Origin: a virus
Length of the DNA: 56,172 nucleotides
Direction: 5' to 3' (one strand)
Virus record (IMG/VR): IMGVR_UViG_3300031223_000011
Location: 1-56,172 of that record
Part shown: positions 39,459 through 47,959 of the stretch, in pieces
How positions within the stretch are numbered: the first letter of the stretch is position 1
How the letters are laid out: each line of letters starts with the position of its first letter
Translations under genes and position numbers: made by a program
The notes under the pieces: model-generated
What the model saw: only the letters and a program-made list of their open reading frames with translations
The model's database searches: none
Told to the model about the DNA's origin: nothing

Positions 39459-41899
39459 TATTTGGCAAAGATAAAACAAAAGGCATAGTTGCAGCCGAAG
39501 TTGTTGAAGATTATGTCGTTTGTTTAACTAACGAAGAGGATCAAATTTACTTTCCATTAATCTATTGGGTTCTTACTAGGTTTCCTACAAAAAACTCCCA
39601 GCCTTTAACAGGTAAGAATCATTACCGACATATCGTCACATTCGATAATAGGAAAGAATGGCAACTCTTTCTCAAAAAAGCAAGATCTAAACGTGTTGAC
39701 TTCTACACTATATATAATGAAATTGAATCCGCAATGCTCTATTATGGGTTCACCTTTTTCAAGGATATTAAAATTGAAGAGGTTTCTGTTCTTTCTTTTG
39801 ATATTGAGGCTAATGGTCTTGTTCGAGATCATACCTCTGAAACTTTCGTTATAACTAATACCTACAGAAATAGAAAGGGTGAAACATCCAAGAAACAATT
39901 TATACTTGATGATCGTGGTCAGGAATTAATGATTGCTGAATGGTGTGATTGGGTTAGAGAAGTAGACCCTGACTTTATCACAGGTCATAACATAAACGGA
40001 TACGATTTACCCTACTTAGAGCACTGTTCAGGAAATGGTCTTAAATTAGGTAGGGATGATAGTTACATTTCATTCCGTGACAGAAGCTCTAATTACCGAG
40101 TAGACGGCTCTCAAACTTGGGAGTATAATAAGATAACATGCTATGGTCGTGGAGTGATTGACGGTATGTTTCTAGCTGTTAAACACGACATTGGTAGGAA
40201 CTATCCAAGCTGGGGTTTGAAAACTATTGCTGAGTATGAAGGTTTTGTTAGTGAAGATCGTCAGTTTTACGATGCAAGTCTTATTGGTAAAAACTGGCAC
40301 ATACCTGAAGAAAGAGAAAAGATTATTAATTACTGTGAAGACGATTCTGATGATTCATTGAAAGTCTTCGACCTGATGGCTCCATCGTTCTTCTATATGT
40401 GTCAATCCATACCTAAACCGTTCCAACTAGTAACTGAATCTGCATCTGGTAGTTGGTTAAATGCTATACTAGTTAGGTCTTATCTACAAAAAGGACATTC
40501 AATACCTAAGGCTAGCGAAAAGGAATACGTTGGTGGGGGTATGAGTTGGGGAAATCCCGGTTTATACACTAACGTATCTAAATGGGATGCTGCTTCATTC
40601 TACCCTAGCACAATTCTTGCTTTTAATCTCTATGATAGAAAGAAAGATCCTGACGGACATTATTATGAAATGATCGAATACTTTACCAATAAAAGATTTG
40701 AACAGAAAGCAAAATATAAAGAAACAGGTGATAAATATTACGATGATATGCAAGCCTCAAGCAAAGTTTTTATAAATTCCGGTTATGGGCTGATGGGAAC
40801 TAGCGGTCTGAATTTTAATAATTTTAGCATAGCTCAAGAGATTACTAAGTGTTGTCGGAAAGGTTTACAAAAATGTATAGTCTGGGCAACAGGGAAAAAT
40901 GTTAACGAATGGTGGGGTGTAGATGAAAAACTATACAAAATCATAGAATTTCCTAAAGCTGACATGTGGAAAATGACTAAAAAATATGAAGAATTCATTG
41001 AAGTGATCGAGGACGGAGAAATAATTAAAGCATGGGTTCCTAAAGGAAAAACAGGAAAAGATTGGAAAGTTTGTTATAAACACAGTAAAGCTGCCAAGCA
41101 AGATTATCCCAACTTTGATCACATTGACACAATGGCTAAAGTTAAATTCGATGAGATGAACAGACACGATTGGGTCTTAGTAAATATTGATACTGACGCT
41201 CTTGCCTTCGCTAAAAAAGACGGATCTGAGTTTACAAAAGAACAGAATAAATACATTGAAGAATGTATAAATAATATAATGTATTCAAGATGGGAAGCTG
41301 ATGGCGAGTTTGATAAGTTCTTGGTAGTTAAGGCTAAGAATTATGTAATGCAAGAGAAAGGAGAAACTAAATATAAATACAAAGGAAGCAGTTTAACGGA
41401 CCAAAAGAAAGAACCAGCTCTCATAGAACTACTTCAGGTCATGATAGATAAGATAATGCACAGTAGACCAGACGAGTTGTCAGAAGTATATAACGACTAT
41501 ATTCGAGAAGTTAAAGAAATTAAAGACATATTTCGATGGTCGGTTAAGAAAAGCGTAACTTCTTCAGTTCTTAACCCTGAACGAGCCAACGAACAAAAGG
41601 TTTTAGACGCTCTCACTGGACTAGAAGTTCAAGAAGGAGATAAATATTACATGTTTTCTGATATCGATGGTCAGATTCAGCAAGTTCAAAAAGGAGAGCT
41701 TGTGTTTCTGAAAAGCGGAAAACCTAAAATGATCGATAATCGAATACTCCGACTTGCTGAAAATTATGCAGGTTCTTATGATTTACTTCACTACCTAGAA
41801 AGAGTCTATAAGACTGTAGATATTTTAAATACAGTTGTTGACATGGATCTTTTTACGAAGTATAGTAAAAGCAAGTTAAAACTATTGGAGGAATTATGA
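39446..41899 (+). CDS. Family B DNA polymerase
   Basis: 817 residues from the ATG after AAGGA. The exonuclease motifs are 'SFDIEANG' (D119, E121), 'TGHNINGYDLPYL' and 'YCEDDSDDS'; the polymerase motifs are 'KWDAASFYPSTI', 'FINSGYGLMG' and 'NIDTDALAF', where the usual DTDS is DTDA. Proofreading and synthesis are both intact. With the primase-helicase it makes a phage-coded replication core. Confidence 0.95.
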   Translation: MSEIIFGKDKTKGIVAAEVVEDYVVCLTNEEDQIYFPLIYWVLTRFPTKNSQPLTGKNHYRHIVTFDNRKEWQLFLKKARSKRVDFYTIYNEIESAMLYYGFTFFKDIKIEEVSVLSFDIEANGLVRDHTSETFVITNTYRNRKGETSKKQFILDDRGQELMIAEWCDWVREVDPDFITGHNINGYDLPYLEHCSGNGLKLGRDDSYISFRDRSSNYRVDGSQTWEYNKITCYGRGVIDGMFLAVKHDIGRNYPSWGLKTIAEYEGFVSEDRQFYDASLIGKNWHIPEEREKIINYCEDDSDDSLKVFDLMAPSFFYMCQSIPKPFQLVTESASGSWLNAILVRSYLQKGHSIPKASEKEYVGGGMSWGNPGLYTNVSKWDAASFYPSTILAFNLYDRKKDPDGHYYEMIEYFTNKRFEQKAKYKETGDKYYDDMQASSKVFINSGYGLMGTSGLNFNNFSIAQEITKCCRKGLQKCIVWATGKNVNEWWGVDEKLYKIIEFPKADMWKMTKKYEEFIEVIEDGEIIKAWVPKGKTGKDWKVCYKHSKAAKQDYPNFDHIDTMAKVKFDEMNRHDWVLVNIDTDALAFAKKDGSEFTKEQNKYIEECINNIMYSRWEADGEFDKFLVVKAKNYVMQEKGETKYKYKGSSLTDQKKEPALIELLQVMIDKIMHSRPDELSEVYNDYIREVKEIKDIFRWSVKKSVTSSVLNPERANEQKVLDALTGLEVQEGDKYYMFSDIDGQIQQVQKGELVFLKSGKPKMIDNRILRLAENYAGSYDLLHYLERVYKTVDILNTVVDMDLFTKYSKSKLKLLEEL

Positions 41900-41970
41900 C
41901 AAAGGAAAATACTAAATTAGAAAAGATAACAAAATATCTGTTAGAGGAAATAAAAATTCAGAAGATATGA
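41896..41970 (+). CDS. 24-residue peptide
   Basis: Coupled by ATGA to the polymerase stop, helical and charged. A further frame of 14 codons (41967-42011) overlaps its end. Both are uncertain. Confidence 0.3.
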   Translation: MTKENTKLEKITKYLLEEIKIQKI

Positions 41971-42042
41971 AATACATAGCAGTTTGCGCTCACGTTCTTA
42001 TTGTTAACTAGAACTATTACAATAAATTAAGGAGATGGCACG

Positions 42043-42354
42043 ATGAAACTTAAACACAAAGGAGGTATATATTCTTTAAATGTAGATGCCGCCCTAAGAT
42101 TGTCTGAACTGAAACAATTTAACGGAAGGAGTAATACTATAGACCTCCCTAACGTAGAAGGTCTGAACGAAGCTGTCCTTCTTATTAATTACCTATGTAG
42201 TATCACATTACAGAAATACCAAAGAGACTCAGAAGATTATTATCTCTTAGAAAAAGGATCTGAAATAGCGAAATTAGCAAAGGGAGGTTTGGACATGTGT
42301 GAAATAAAAGACATCCTAAAAGAAGTTTACAACAAGGGTAAAAATGAAAACTAA
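42043..42354 (+). CDS. Unknown protein
   Basis: 103 residues after a strong ribosome site (AAGGAGAT). Helical, one long amphipathic region. Overlaps the dUTPase start by 11 bases. No family recognised. Confidence 0.55.
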   Translation: MKLKHKGGIYSLNVDAALRLSELKQFNGRSNTIDLPNVEGLNEAVLLINYLCSITLQKYQRDSEDYYLLEKGSEIAKLAKGGLDMCEIKDILKEVYNKGKNEN

Positions 42355-42772
42355 ATTTAAGAAACTATCACCAGATGCAACAATCCCACAAAAAGCTCAT
42401 CCCTCAGACGCAGGGTATGACCTAGTTGCCACAAGCTGTGTGTATGATCCTGAGACTGGTTTATATACATATGGAACATCTATAGCTTGTGCTATTCCAA
42501 AGGGTACAGTTGGGTTGCTATGTCCTCGTAGTAGTATTTCTAAAACAACATTGAGACTCTCAAACTCAGTTGGAGTAATTGATCAAGATTATAGAGGTGA
42601 GATTATTTTTAAATTCGACATGAAGTTTCCAAATAGATGTAATGAATATAAAGTAGGAGACAGAATAGGACAACTGGTAGTAGTTCCTCTAGGGGATGCT
42701 GGTAGCGAAGAGGTTGAAGATTTAGATGTAACAGTAAGAGGTTCTGGTGGGTTTGGAAGTTCGGGATGTTAA
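42344..42772 (+). CDS. dut: dUTP diphosphatase
   Basis: 142 residues. All five trimeric dUTPase motifs are present: 'SDAGYDL', 'PRSSIS', 'GVIDQDYRGEI', 'GDRIGQLVVVP' and the C-terminal arm 'RGSGGFGSSG'. It hydrolyses dUTP to dUMP, keeping uracil out of DNA and feeding ThyX. Confidence 0.97.
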   Translation: MKTKFKKLSPDATIPQKAHPSDAGYDLVATSCVYDPETGLYTYGTSIACAIPKGTVGLLCPRSSISKTTLRLSNSVGVIDQDYRGEIIFKFDMKFPNRCNEYKVGDRIGQLVVVPLGDAGSEEVEDLDVTVRGSGGFGSSGC

Positions 42773-43065
42773 CATTTTCAGAAGCTTTTGATAGAATCAC
42801 GACATTTGAATCAACAGGTGTTCTTTTTGAATGGATACCTGATATGGAAGATCTTGAAGACCAACTAGCAGAAGGCAATTTTAAAGAAAAACCCCCAAGT
42901 CAAATGGGATACAAAGCTGATATTCTAAGTTTAGTTTGTCTTTTTCGTTTTGAAATAAAACCTCAAACATCATACCTACCAAGAAAGAAAAAGAAAAGAC
43001 TTGCAATGCATTATAAAAAGAAGTACAATAAACTTAACAAAGAGCTTAGGAGGCGTTATGACTAA
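42766..43065 (+). CDS. Unknown protein
   Basis: 99 residues. Acidic first half ('ITTFESTGVLFEWIPDMEDL') and a very basic end ('RKKKKRLAMHYKKKYNK'). Overlaps both neighbours by eight bases or so. Confidence 0.5.
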   Translation: MLTFSEAFDRITTFESTGVLFEWIPDMEDLEDQLAEGNFKEKPPSQMGYKADILSLVCLFRFEIKPQTSYLPRKKKKRLAMHYKKKYNKLNKELRRRYD

Positions 43066-43231
43066 ACAAGAATTCAGATTAAAACTAATACTAGAACTCA
43101 GCAATGGGGTTGCCATTAAAAATGGCGTAAACGTTGATAAGGTATTTAATGAAGCGGCTTCTGCTGGAATTGTTGCTACAGCAAATGCAATAACTGATAG
43201 AGTATTCGCTGAAACAGTAAAGGAAGACTAG
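43058..43231 (+). CDS. Small unknown protein
   Basis: 57 residues from the ATG after AGGAGG. Helical; no family recognised. Confidence 0.5.
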   Translation: MTKQEFRLKLILELSNGVAIKNGVNVDKVFNEAASAGIVATANAITDRVFAETVKED

Positions 43232-43449
43232 TGGAAAACATTATCTATGTCGTCATTGGTCTCGTTTTGGGAGTCCTAGGTCTTACAAAGTATAAATCCA
43301 AAGAACTTCCTAAAGGTCTGTCTGACGATAAAGTAGAAGACCTTTCCGATAAGATTGATGGGTTAGATAAAAAGTCTAACCGTTTAAATAAAGAAGGAGC
43401 TTCTGACCTAAACTCAGAAGAAGTGGAGAATTTTTGGAAGAACAAGTAG
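43231..43449 (+). CDS. Small membrane-anchored protein
   Basis: 72 residues from a GTG overlapping the previous TAG. N-terminal membrane helix ('IIYVVIGLVLGVLGL') and a charged coiled tail. Confidence 0.45.
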   Translation: MENIIYVVIGLVLGVLGLTKYKSKELPKGLSDDKVEDLSDKIDGLDKKSNRLNKEGASDLNSEEVENFWKNK

Positions 43450-43562
43450 AACATAATTGTGAAAATTGTGGAAAAGATTCTGAAGCGTTAAGTATGTACA
43501 CTGGATACGGATATCATGAAGAAACCCCTTGGCTATGTGAGGTATGCTTTGACGATGAGTAA
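43434..43562 (+). CDS. 42-residue zinc-ribbon protein
   Basis: TTG start nine bases after GGAG, inside the end of the previous gene. 'CENCGKD' and 'CEVCFDDE' give four Cys for zinc. Confidence 0.45.
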   Translation: MEEQVEHNCENCGKDSEALSMYTGYGYHEETPWLCEVCFDDE

Positions 43563-43629
43563 ACTAGATATGAGATTTCTGATTAGTGAAAATAAGAGGT
43601 TAACTGTTGAAAATGAAATTGAGGGATGA
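43555..43629 (+). CDS. 24-residue peptide
   Basis: ATG overlaps the previous stop; helical ('MRFLISENKRLTVENEI'). Overlaps the next gene. Uncertain. Confidence 0.25.
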   Translation: MSKLDMRFLISENKRLTVENEIEG

Positions 43630-43801
43630 GTTTTTAAGAGAAATGGAAAATGCTAGTACAGATTATCTAGACTGGGAAGAATTATACTTTGGTGATAAAG
43701 AAAAGTCGGGATTAGAAGAAGCTACTGCTTCCTATGAAGGATTTAAGCATGCAATATTGTTCTTATCTTTAAAAGGGTATTTAAAAAAGGAAGAGAAATG
43801 A
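43607..43801 (+). CDS. Small acidic protein
   Basis: 64 residues from TTG 43607 (AGAGG upstream) or 62 from ATG 43613. Helical, with 'FLREMENASTDYLDWEELYF'. No family recognised. Confidence 0.45.
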   Translation: MKMKLRDEFLREMENASTDYLDWEELYFGDKEKSGLEEATASYEGFKHAILFLSLKGYLKKEEK

Positions 43802-44145
43802 AACTACTACTAGCCCTAATATTATCAATTAACCTATCTTTTGCTCAGACAATCAAACCCATTAACCAAGGCGACACAGCTCCCTTTACTGGTTACATCA
43901 TTGATAAGAAGTTTGAACAAGCTAGAAGAACAGAGAGAGAACTATTAGACCTTGAGAAGTCTAAAACGGTAGTTCTAAGGGAGTTGGGTAAGGTTCATGT
44001 AGGTAGGACTGAATTTTACAAGGAAGAGGCTAAGAGGGCTAAAAGAGAGGTTCTTAAGGGACAGTTTAAGACTGTTCTATATTTTGTTGGTGGTATCGTT
44101 TTAGGGGGTGCTGCTGTGTATCTAGGATCAAAGGTGGCTAAATGA
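43798..44145 (+). CDS. Exported coiled-coil protein, possibly lysis-related
   Basis: 115 residues. A cleavable signal peptide ('LLALILSINLSFAQ') leads to 'PINQGDTAPFTGYIID', a motif I know from phage membrane proteins of the Rz type, then a coiled coil and a C-terminal membrane helix ('VLYFVGGIVLGGAAVYLG'). It overlaps a small lipoprotein gene, as in spanin pairs, though the topology differs from a classic inner-membrane spanin. Confidence 0.45.
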   Translation: MKLLLALILSINLSFAQTIKPINQGDTAPFTGYIIDKKFEQARRTERELLDLEKSKTVVLRELGKVHVGRTEFYKEEAKRAKREVLKGQFKTVLYFVGGIVLGGAAVYLGSKVAK

Positions 44146-44399
44146 TTAATGTTTTGAGAATTTTATTGGTAATGGTATTTTTAGTAAGTTGCAGCGAAGA
44201 TCCAATTAGTGAAACAGGTACTGATAATCCTAATATTAAAATAGATCTTCTATTTAATCATAATGGATGTAGTGTTTATAGGTTTAGAGATGGTGGATAT
44301 TCTCGCTATTTTTCTGACTGTAGCGGTTCTATAAGTTCTAGAGTCTACTGTGGAAAAACCTGCACCAGACCAAACACAACAATTAATATGGGACAATAA
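44142..44399 (+). CDS. Small lipoprotein, possible outer-membrane spanin
   Basis: 85 residues with lipobox 'FLVSC' (Cys17). The mature part has 'GCSVYRFRDGGYSRYF' and three more Cys and matches small DUF4884-like lipoproteins (C-x-VYRF-x-D-x-G). Its ATGA overlap with the gene before it recalls nested spanin genes. Confidence 0.5.
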   Translation: MINVLRILLVMVFLVSCSEDPISETGTDNPNIKIDLLFNHNGCSVYRFRDGGYSRYFSDCSGSISSRVYCGKTCTRPNTTINMGQ

Positions 44400-44402
44400 G
44401 TC

Positions 44403-45428
44403 ATGAAATTCACAAGATATTCATCAATTGAAAACGCATACAGAACCAAATTTATTCAAAAAATGCAAATGTATATGAGTAATGAAGAGTTTGTTGTTCA
44501 AGAAAAAATACATGGAGCTAACTTCTCTTTCTATTGTGATGGTGAAACTGTTCTTTGTGGAAAACGATCTTCTATTTTACAAGGAGAGGAAATAGGTCAA
44601 TTCTTCAATGCCGATAGTTTACTTAGTCAACATAAAAGTAAAATACTGGAGATATTTAACCACGTTAGATTGATAAAATTCTTTGATAAAGAAAGCACAG
44701 ACGTAACCTCAATATCTATACATGGTGAACTTTACGGAGGAACATATCCCCACGATAATGTAGATAAAAATAACTCAGCCAAGAAAGTTCAGAAAGGTGT
44801 ATTTTATTCACCAGATAATGAATTTGTTGCTTTTGATATGAAAGTTAACGAAGAGTATGTGAATATCGATCACATGAACGAATGGCTTGATAGGTCAGGA
44901 TTAACTAGATTAGAGATCTTAAAAAGAGGAAAATTAAATGAATGTTTAGATTACCCTAACGACTTTAATAGTCACTTACATAAATGTTTTCCTGAACTTG
45001 ATAACAACACTTGTGAAGGAGTGGTTATTAAGACTGTCAATCCTGTTAGATTCCCTAGTGGAGATAGACCTATTGTTAAGAATAAAAACGCCAAATGGAG
45101 TGAAAAGAAGAAAGGAGAGGGTAAAAGTGTACAAAAAGAACTACCTGAACATGTTAAGAAGCATGTATTGATAGGTCAAGAATACATTACGGAGAATAGA
45201 CTGAGGAACGTACTATCTTACATTGGTCCAATTGTTGAAGTCAAGAAAGCCTTTGGTCAGATCTTGGGAGCTTTTAATAAAGATGTTATAAAAGACCTCA
45301 TGGTAGAAAACGAAGAGTTCTTGGACCTAGAAAAACAAGATAGGAAAATAGTGACTAGTATGTTAAAGGGGTTGTCAGCGGAGATGATTAGACCCAACTT
45401 CGCCAATATACTCGATGGGGAGTTTTAA
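44403..45428 (+). CDS. RNA ligase, T4 Rnl2 type
   Basis: 341 residues against 334 in T4 Rnl2. Motif I is 'EKIHGANFSF' with the lysine nucleophile at K35, the same position as in T4. Further motifs are 'HGELYGGTYP', 'VAFDMKVNE', 'CEGVVIKT' and 'VKNKNAKW'. It seals 3'-OH/5'-phosphate nicks in RNA. First gene of a three-gene RNA repair cassette, followed at once by the HD-kinase gene. Confidence 0.93.
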   Translation: MKFTRYSSIENAYRTKFIQKMQMYMSNEEFVVQEKIHGANFSFYCDGETVLCGKRSSILQGEEIGQFFNADSLLSQHKSKILEIFNHVRLIKFFDKESTDVTSISIHGELYGGTYPHDNVDKNNSAKKVQKGVFYSPDNEFVAFDMKVNEEYVNIDHMNEWLDRSGLTRLEILKRGKLNECLDYPNDFNSHLHKCFPELDNNTCEGVVIKTVNPVRFPSGDRPIVKNKNAKWSEKKKGEGKSVQKELPEHVKKHVLIGQEYITENRLRNVLSYIGPIVEVKKAFGQILGAFNKDVIKDLMVENEEFLDLEKQDRKIVTSMLKGLSAEMIRPNFANILDGEF

Positions 45429-46435
45429 TGTCTACAATGACAGAGAAAATTATATGGTTTCAAAAATACCATCCAGAATTAGTAAAAGAAATGCAACAAT
45501 GTACTCATCATGGTGAAGACCTCAATCCTTATCACTTAGAAGGGGATGTTTGGACTCACACTATGATGGTCTGTAAGCAATCAGAGAATCAATCGGAATT
45601 AGTACAATGGGCAACTTTACTACATGACATTGGTAAACCTAAGGTTCATTCTATTAATAAAAAAGGACATTCGTGCTTTTATAATCATGATGCAGTTAGT
45701 GCTTTTATGGCTTTAGACGTTCTAGAAAATGCTAACTTTTGGAAGTTTAGCAACTTAATTGACCGACATAAGTTAACAATTTTTAAAGCAATATCAATAC
45801 ATACCCAAGTGTTTAAACAAACACCTGACAAACTTGGGGAAATGTTTGCTAATGATGTTCTTACTGCTGAAACTTTCTATGAGCTTGGGGTAGCTGATCA
45901 TTCAGGTAGATTTACTAGTACAGAGGGTTCAGTTAACGAACCGGTATATACTTCTAGAGGATATCCTTCCGATAAAACAAAAAGACTCACTCTGTTATGC
46001 GGATTACCTGCTTCTGGCAAATCAAGTCATGTTAGTATCTCTGATTACGATTTTGTAGTATCTAGAGACGGATTAATAGAAAGTTCTTCACTAAATGGAA
46101 CTTACAATGAAAAATGGAAGAACGCTGACCAGAAAGAAATAGATAGGTTACTGCAACTGCAATATGTCTGGGCAAAACAATACAATAATGTTGTTATAGA
46201 TATGACACATATGAACAAGAAGAGTAGAAGAAAATCTCTTTCTCACTTTGGAGATGAATACTATAAATGTTGTATTGTGTATATTTCACCTCTTTCAGTA
46301 TTAGAGTTGCGTAATATGAATAGAAATGGTAAGGCAGTACCTGATGAGGTTTATGAAAGGATGTTGAAGTCTTTCTATCCTCCACTAATGGACGAGTTTG
46401 ACGAGGTAATCTGGAAATATGACAACACTTTTTAA
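45428..46435 (+). CDS. HD-domain / polynucleotide kinase fusion
   Basis: 335 residues. The N-terminal HD domain shows 'GDVWTHTMM', 'LLHDIGKP' (H66, D67) and 'NHDAVSAF'. The C-terminal P-loop kinase domain has 'GLPASGKSS' (192-200) and a T4-Pnk-like 'VIDMTHMNKKSRR'. T4 Pnk pairs this kinase with a HAD-type 3'-phosphatase; here an HD domain takes that place and could remove 3' or 2',3'-cyclic phosphate, as HD domains of CCA-adding enzymes do. Lying between two RNA ligases, it likely heals broken RNA ends. Confidence 0.85.
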   Translation: MSTMTEKIIWFQKYHPELVKEMQQCTHHGEDLNPYHLEGDVWTHTMMVCKQSENQSELVQWATLLHDIGKPKVHSINKKGHSCFYNHDAVSAFMALDVLENANFWKFSNLIDRHKLTIFKAISIHTQVFKQTPDKLGEMFANDVLTAETFYELGVADHSGRFTSTEGSVNEPVYTSRGYPSDKTKRLTLLCGLPASGKSSHVSISDYDFVVSRDGLIESSSLNGTYNEKWKNADQKEIDRLLQLQYVWAKQYNNVVIDMTHMNKKSRRKSLSHFGDEYYKCCIVYISPLSVLELRNMNRNGKAVPDEVYERMLKSFYPPLMDEFDEVIWKYDNTF

Positions 46436-47498
46436 AGAACTAGATAAAAGAGTAGAAGATGGACATCTAAGAAAGGTAATATCCCCATGCAGAAAACTCG
46501 TACTTTTTAACTATACTGATGCTTGCACTTACGATAAAGCATGGGACGAGCATACTTTAAACGCAAGAGGTACTGTTTACGAAATCGAAACAGGTAATAT
46601 TATTGCTCAAGCTTTTCCAAAATTCTTCAACTACGGAGAGCTAGACTTAGATTTACAAAAAGACTTATTACATAGAAAGGATTTCGATGTTTATGAAAAA
46701 GCTGATGGCAGTTTAGGTATTATATATCATTTTGATGGTGAGTGGAGGGTCAACACTAGAGGGAGTTTTTCTTCAGACCAATCTGTATTTGCATCTAGTA
46801 TGTTAGGCAATTACGATCTATCGGGATTCCCTAAAGACATAACGCTCCTTGTTGAGATTATATATCCTGAAAATAGAATAATAGTAGACTATGGGGACGA
46901 TAAAAAGTTAATACTTTTAGGAGCTTTTCAAAATGTCATTGATTTAAATTCTGAATTATTCGATATAGGATCTCGAATCAAAATGGAAGTCGCTCAAAAG
47001 AAGTCTTTCAGCTCTATTGACGAACTAATCAAAGAAAGAGAAGTTATTCCTGCAGGAGAAGAAGGATTTGTTGTTAGGTTTTCGGATGGAGAAAGAGTTA
47101 AATTTAAAGGAATGGAATATCTAAAAGTTGCAAGAATACTCCAAGGTTGTTCTCCCCTAACATTTTGGGAGTCTATGGTCGAAGGTAATGTTGATAGGAC
47201 AATACTAGAACAGATACCAGAAGAGTTTAGGGATGAATTTGATAGGATTGCTCAGGTTATTGAACATAAATACAGCGTCCAAAAACAACAATACACTGCT
47301 CTTTACTTTGATATAACAAGAAAACTAGCATTACCTCTAGTTCACGATCAAGTTAACGAAGAACATAGAAAGAAATTAGGTATATACTTAAAGGAAAATA
47401 ACATTAAAGAGTCTGGTGTTATTTTTACATTACTACTTGGACAGTCTATAGATAAGCAAGTGATGAGAGCAATAAGACCTACAGCGAACGTTCTATGA
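46419..47498 (+). CDS. RNA ligase, T4 Rnl1-like
   Basis: 359 residues. 'FPKFFNYGE' and motif I 'YEKADGSLG' (K94; T4 Rnl1 uses K99) are followed by 'NTRGSF', 'VEIIYPENRIIVDYG', 'EEGFVVRF' and 'VKFKGMEYL'. T4 Rnl1 reseals tRNA cut by the host anticodon nuclease PrrC. It overlaps the HD-kinase gene by 17 bases. Confidence 0.9.
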   Translation: MTTLFKELDKRVEDGHLRKVISPCRKLVLFNYTDACTYDKAWDEHTLNARGTVYEIETGNIIAQAFPKFFNYGELDLDLQKDLLHRKDFDVYEKADGSLGIIYHFDGEWRVNTRGSFSSDQSVFASSMLGNYDLSGFPKDITLLVEIIYPENRIIVDYGDDKKLILLGAFQNVIDLNSELFDIGSRIKMEVAQKKSFSSIDELIKEREVIPAGEEGFVVRFSDGERVKFKGMEYLKVARILQGCSPLTFWESMVEGNVDRTILEQIPEEFRDEFDRIAQVIEHKYSVQKQQYTALYFDITRKLALPLVHDQVNEEHRKKLGIYLKENNIKESGVIFTLLLGQSIDKQVMRAIRPTANVL

Positions 47499-47692
47499 CA
47501 ATTAAACTTTTATTTCCCACCATTTATGTAGAAAAAAAGTCTGAAGCATTGTTAGGTCAAGACCTAATAGAGACTAACATATCTTTCCCTACACAACTAA
47601 ATTTGCAAACTTGGTCCAATTCCGTTATACTAATTATTAGTGTGTTGGGGTTTGGAGTAAGGATATATTGGAGATACAATGAACAAACATGA
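47495..47692 (+). CDS. Small membrane protein
   Basis: 65 residues with one C-terminal membrane helix ('SVILIISVLGFGVRIYW'). Coupled by ATGA to the ligase gene. Confidence 0.45.
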   Translation: MTIKLLFPTIYVEKKSEALLGQDLIETNISFPTQLNLQTWSNSVILIISVLGFGVRIYWRYNEQT

Positions 47693-47957
47693 ATGCTTAG
47701 AATTTGAAAAAAGAGGTGTGCTTCATTTTATAGGAGCTGACTTTAAAAACAACACGATAATTATAAATTCCAAGTTCGAATTAAGAAAACCTACAGTTAT
47801 TGATGTACTAAAAGCATACCTAACGTTAACAATACCTGCAGCAATGTTGGCTAGGGTTATCAGAAAAACTAGAAACAGAAAAGGAACAGTTCTGGAAAAT
47901 ATATGTATGAAATATTATTATGACAACACGGTAAAACTTTTAGCAAAGGAAAGTTAA
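47679..47957 (+). CDS. Small basic protein
   Basis: 92 residues, with a hydrophobic 'YLTLTIPAAMLARVI' and a basic centre (RKTRNRKG). No family recognised. Confidence 0.5.
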   Translation: MNKHECLEFEKRGVLHFIGADFKNNTIIINSKFELRKPTVIDVLKAYLTLTIPAAMLARVIRKTRNRKGTVLENICMKYYYDNTVKLLAKES

Positions 47958-47959
47958 TT

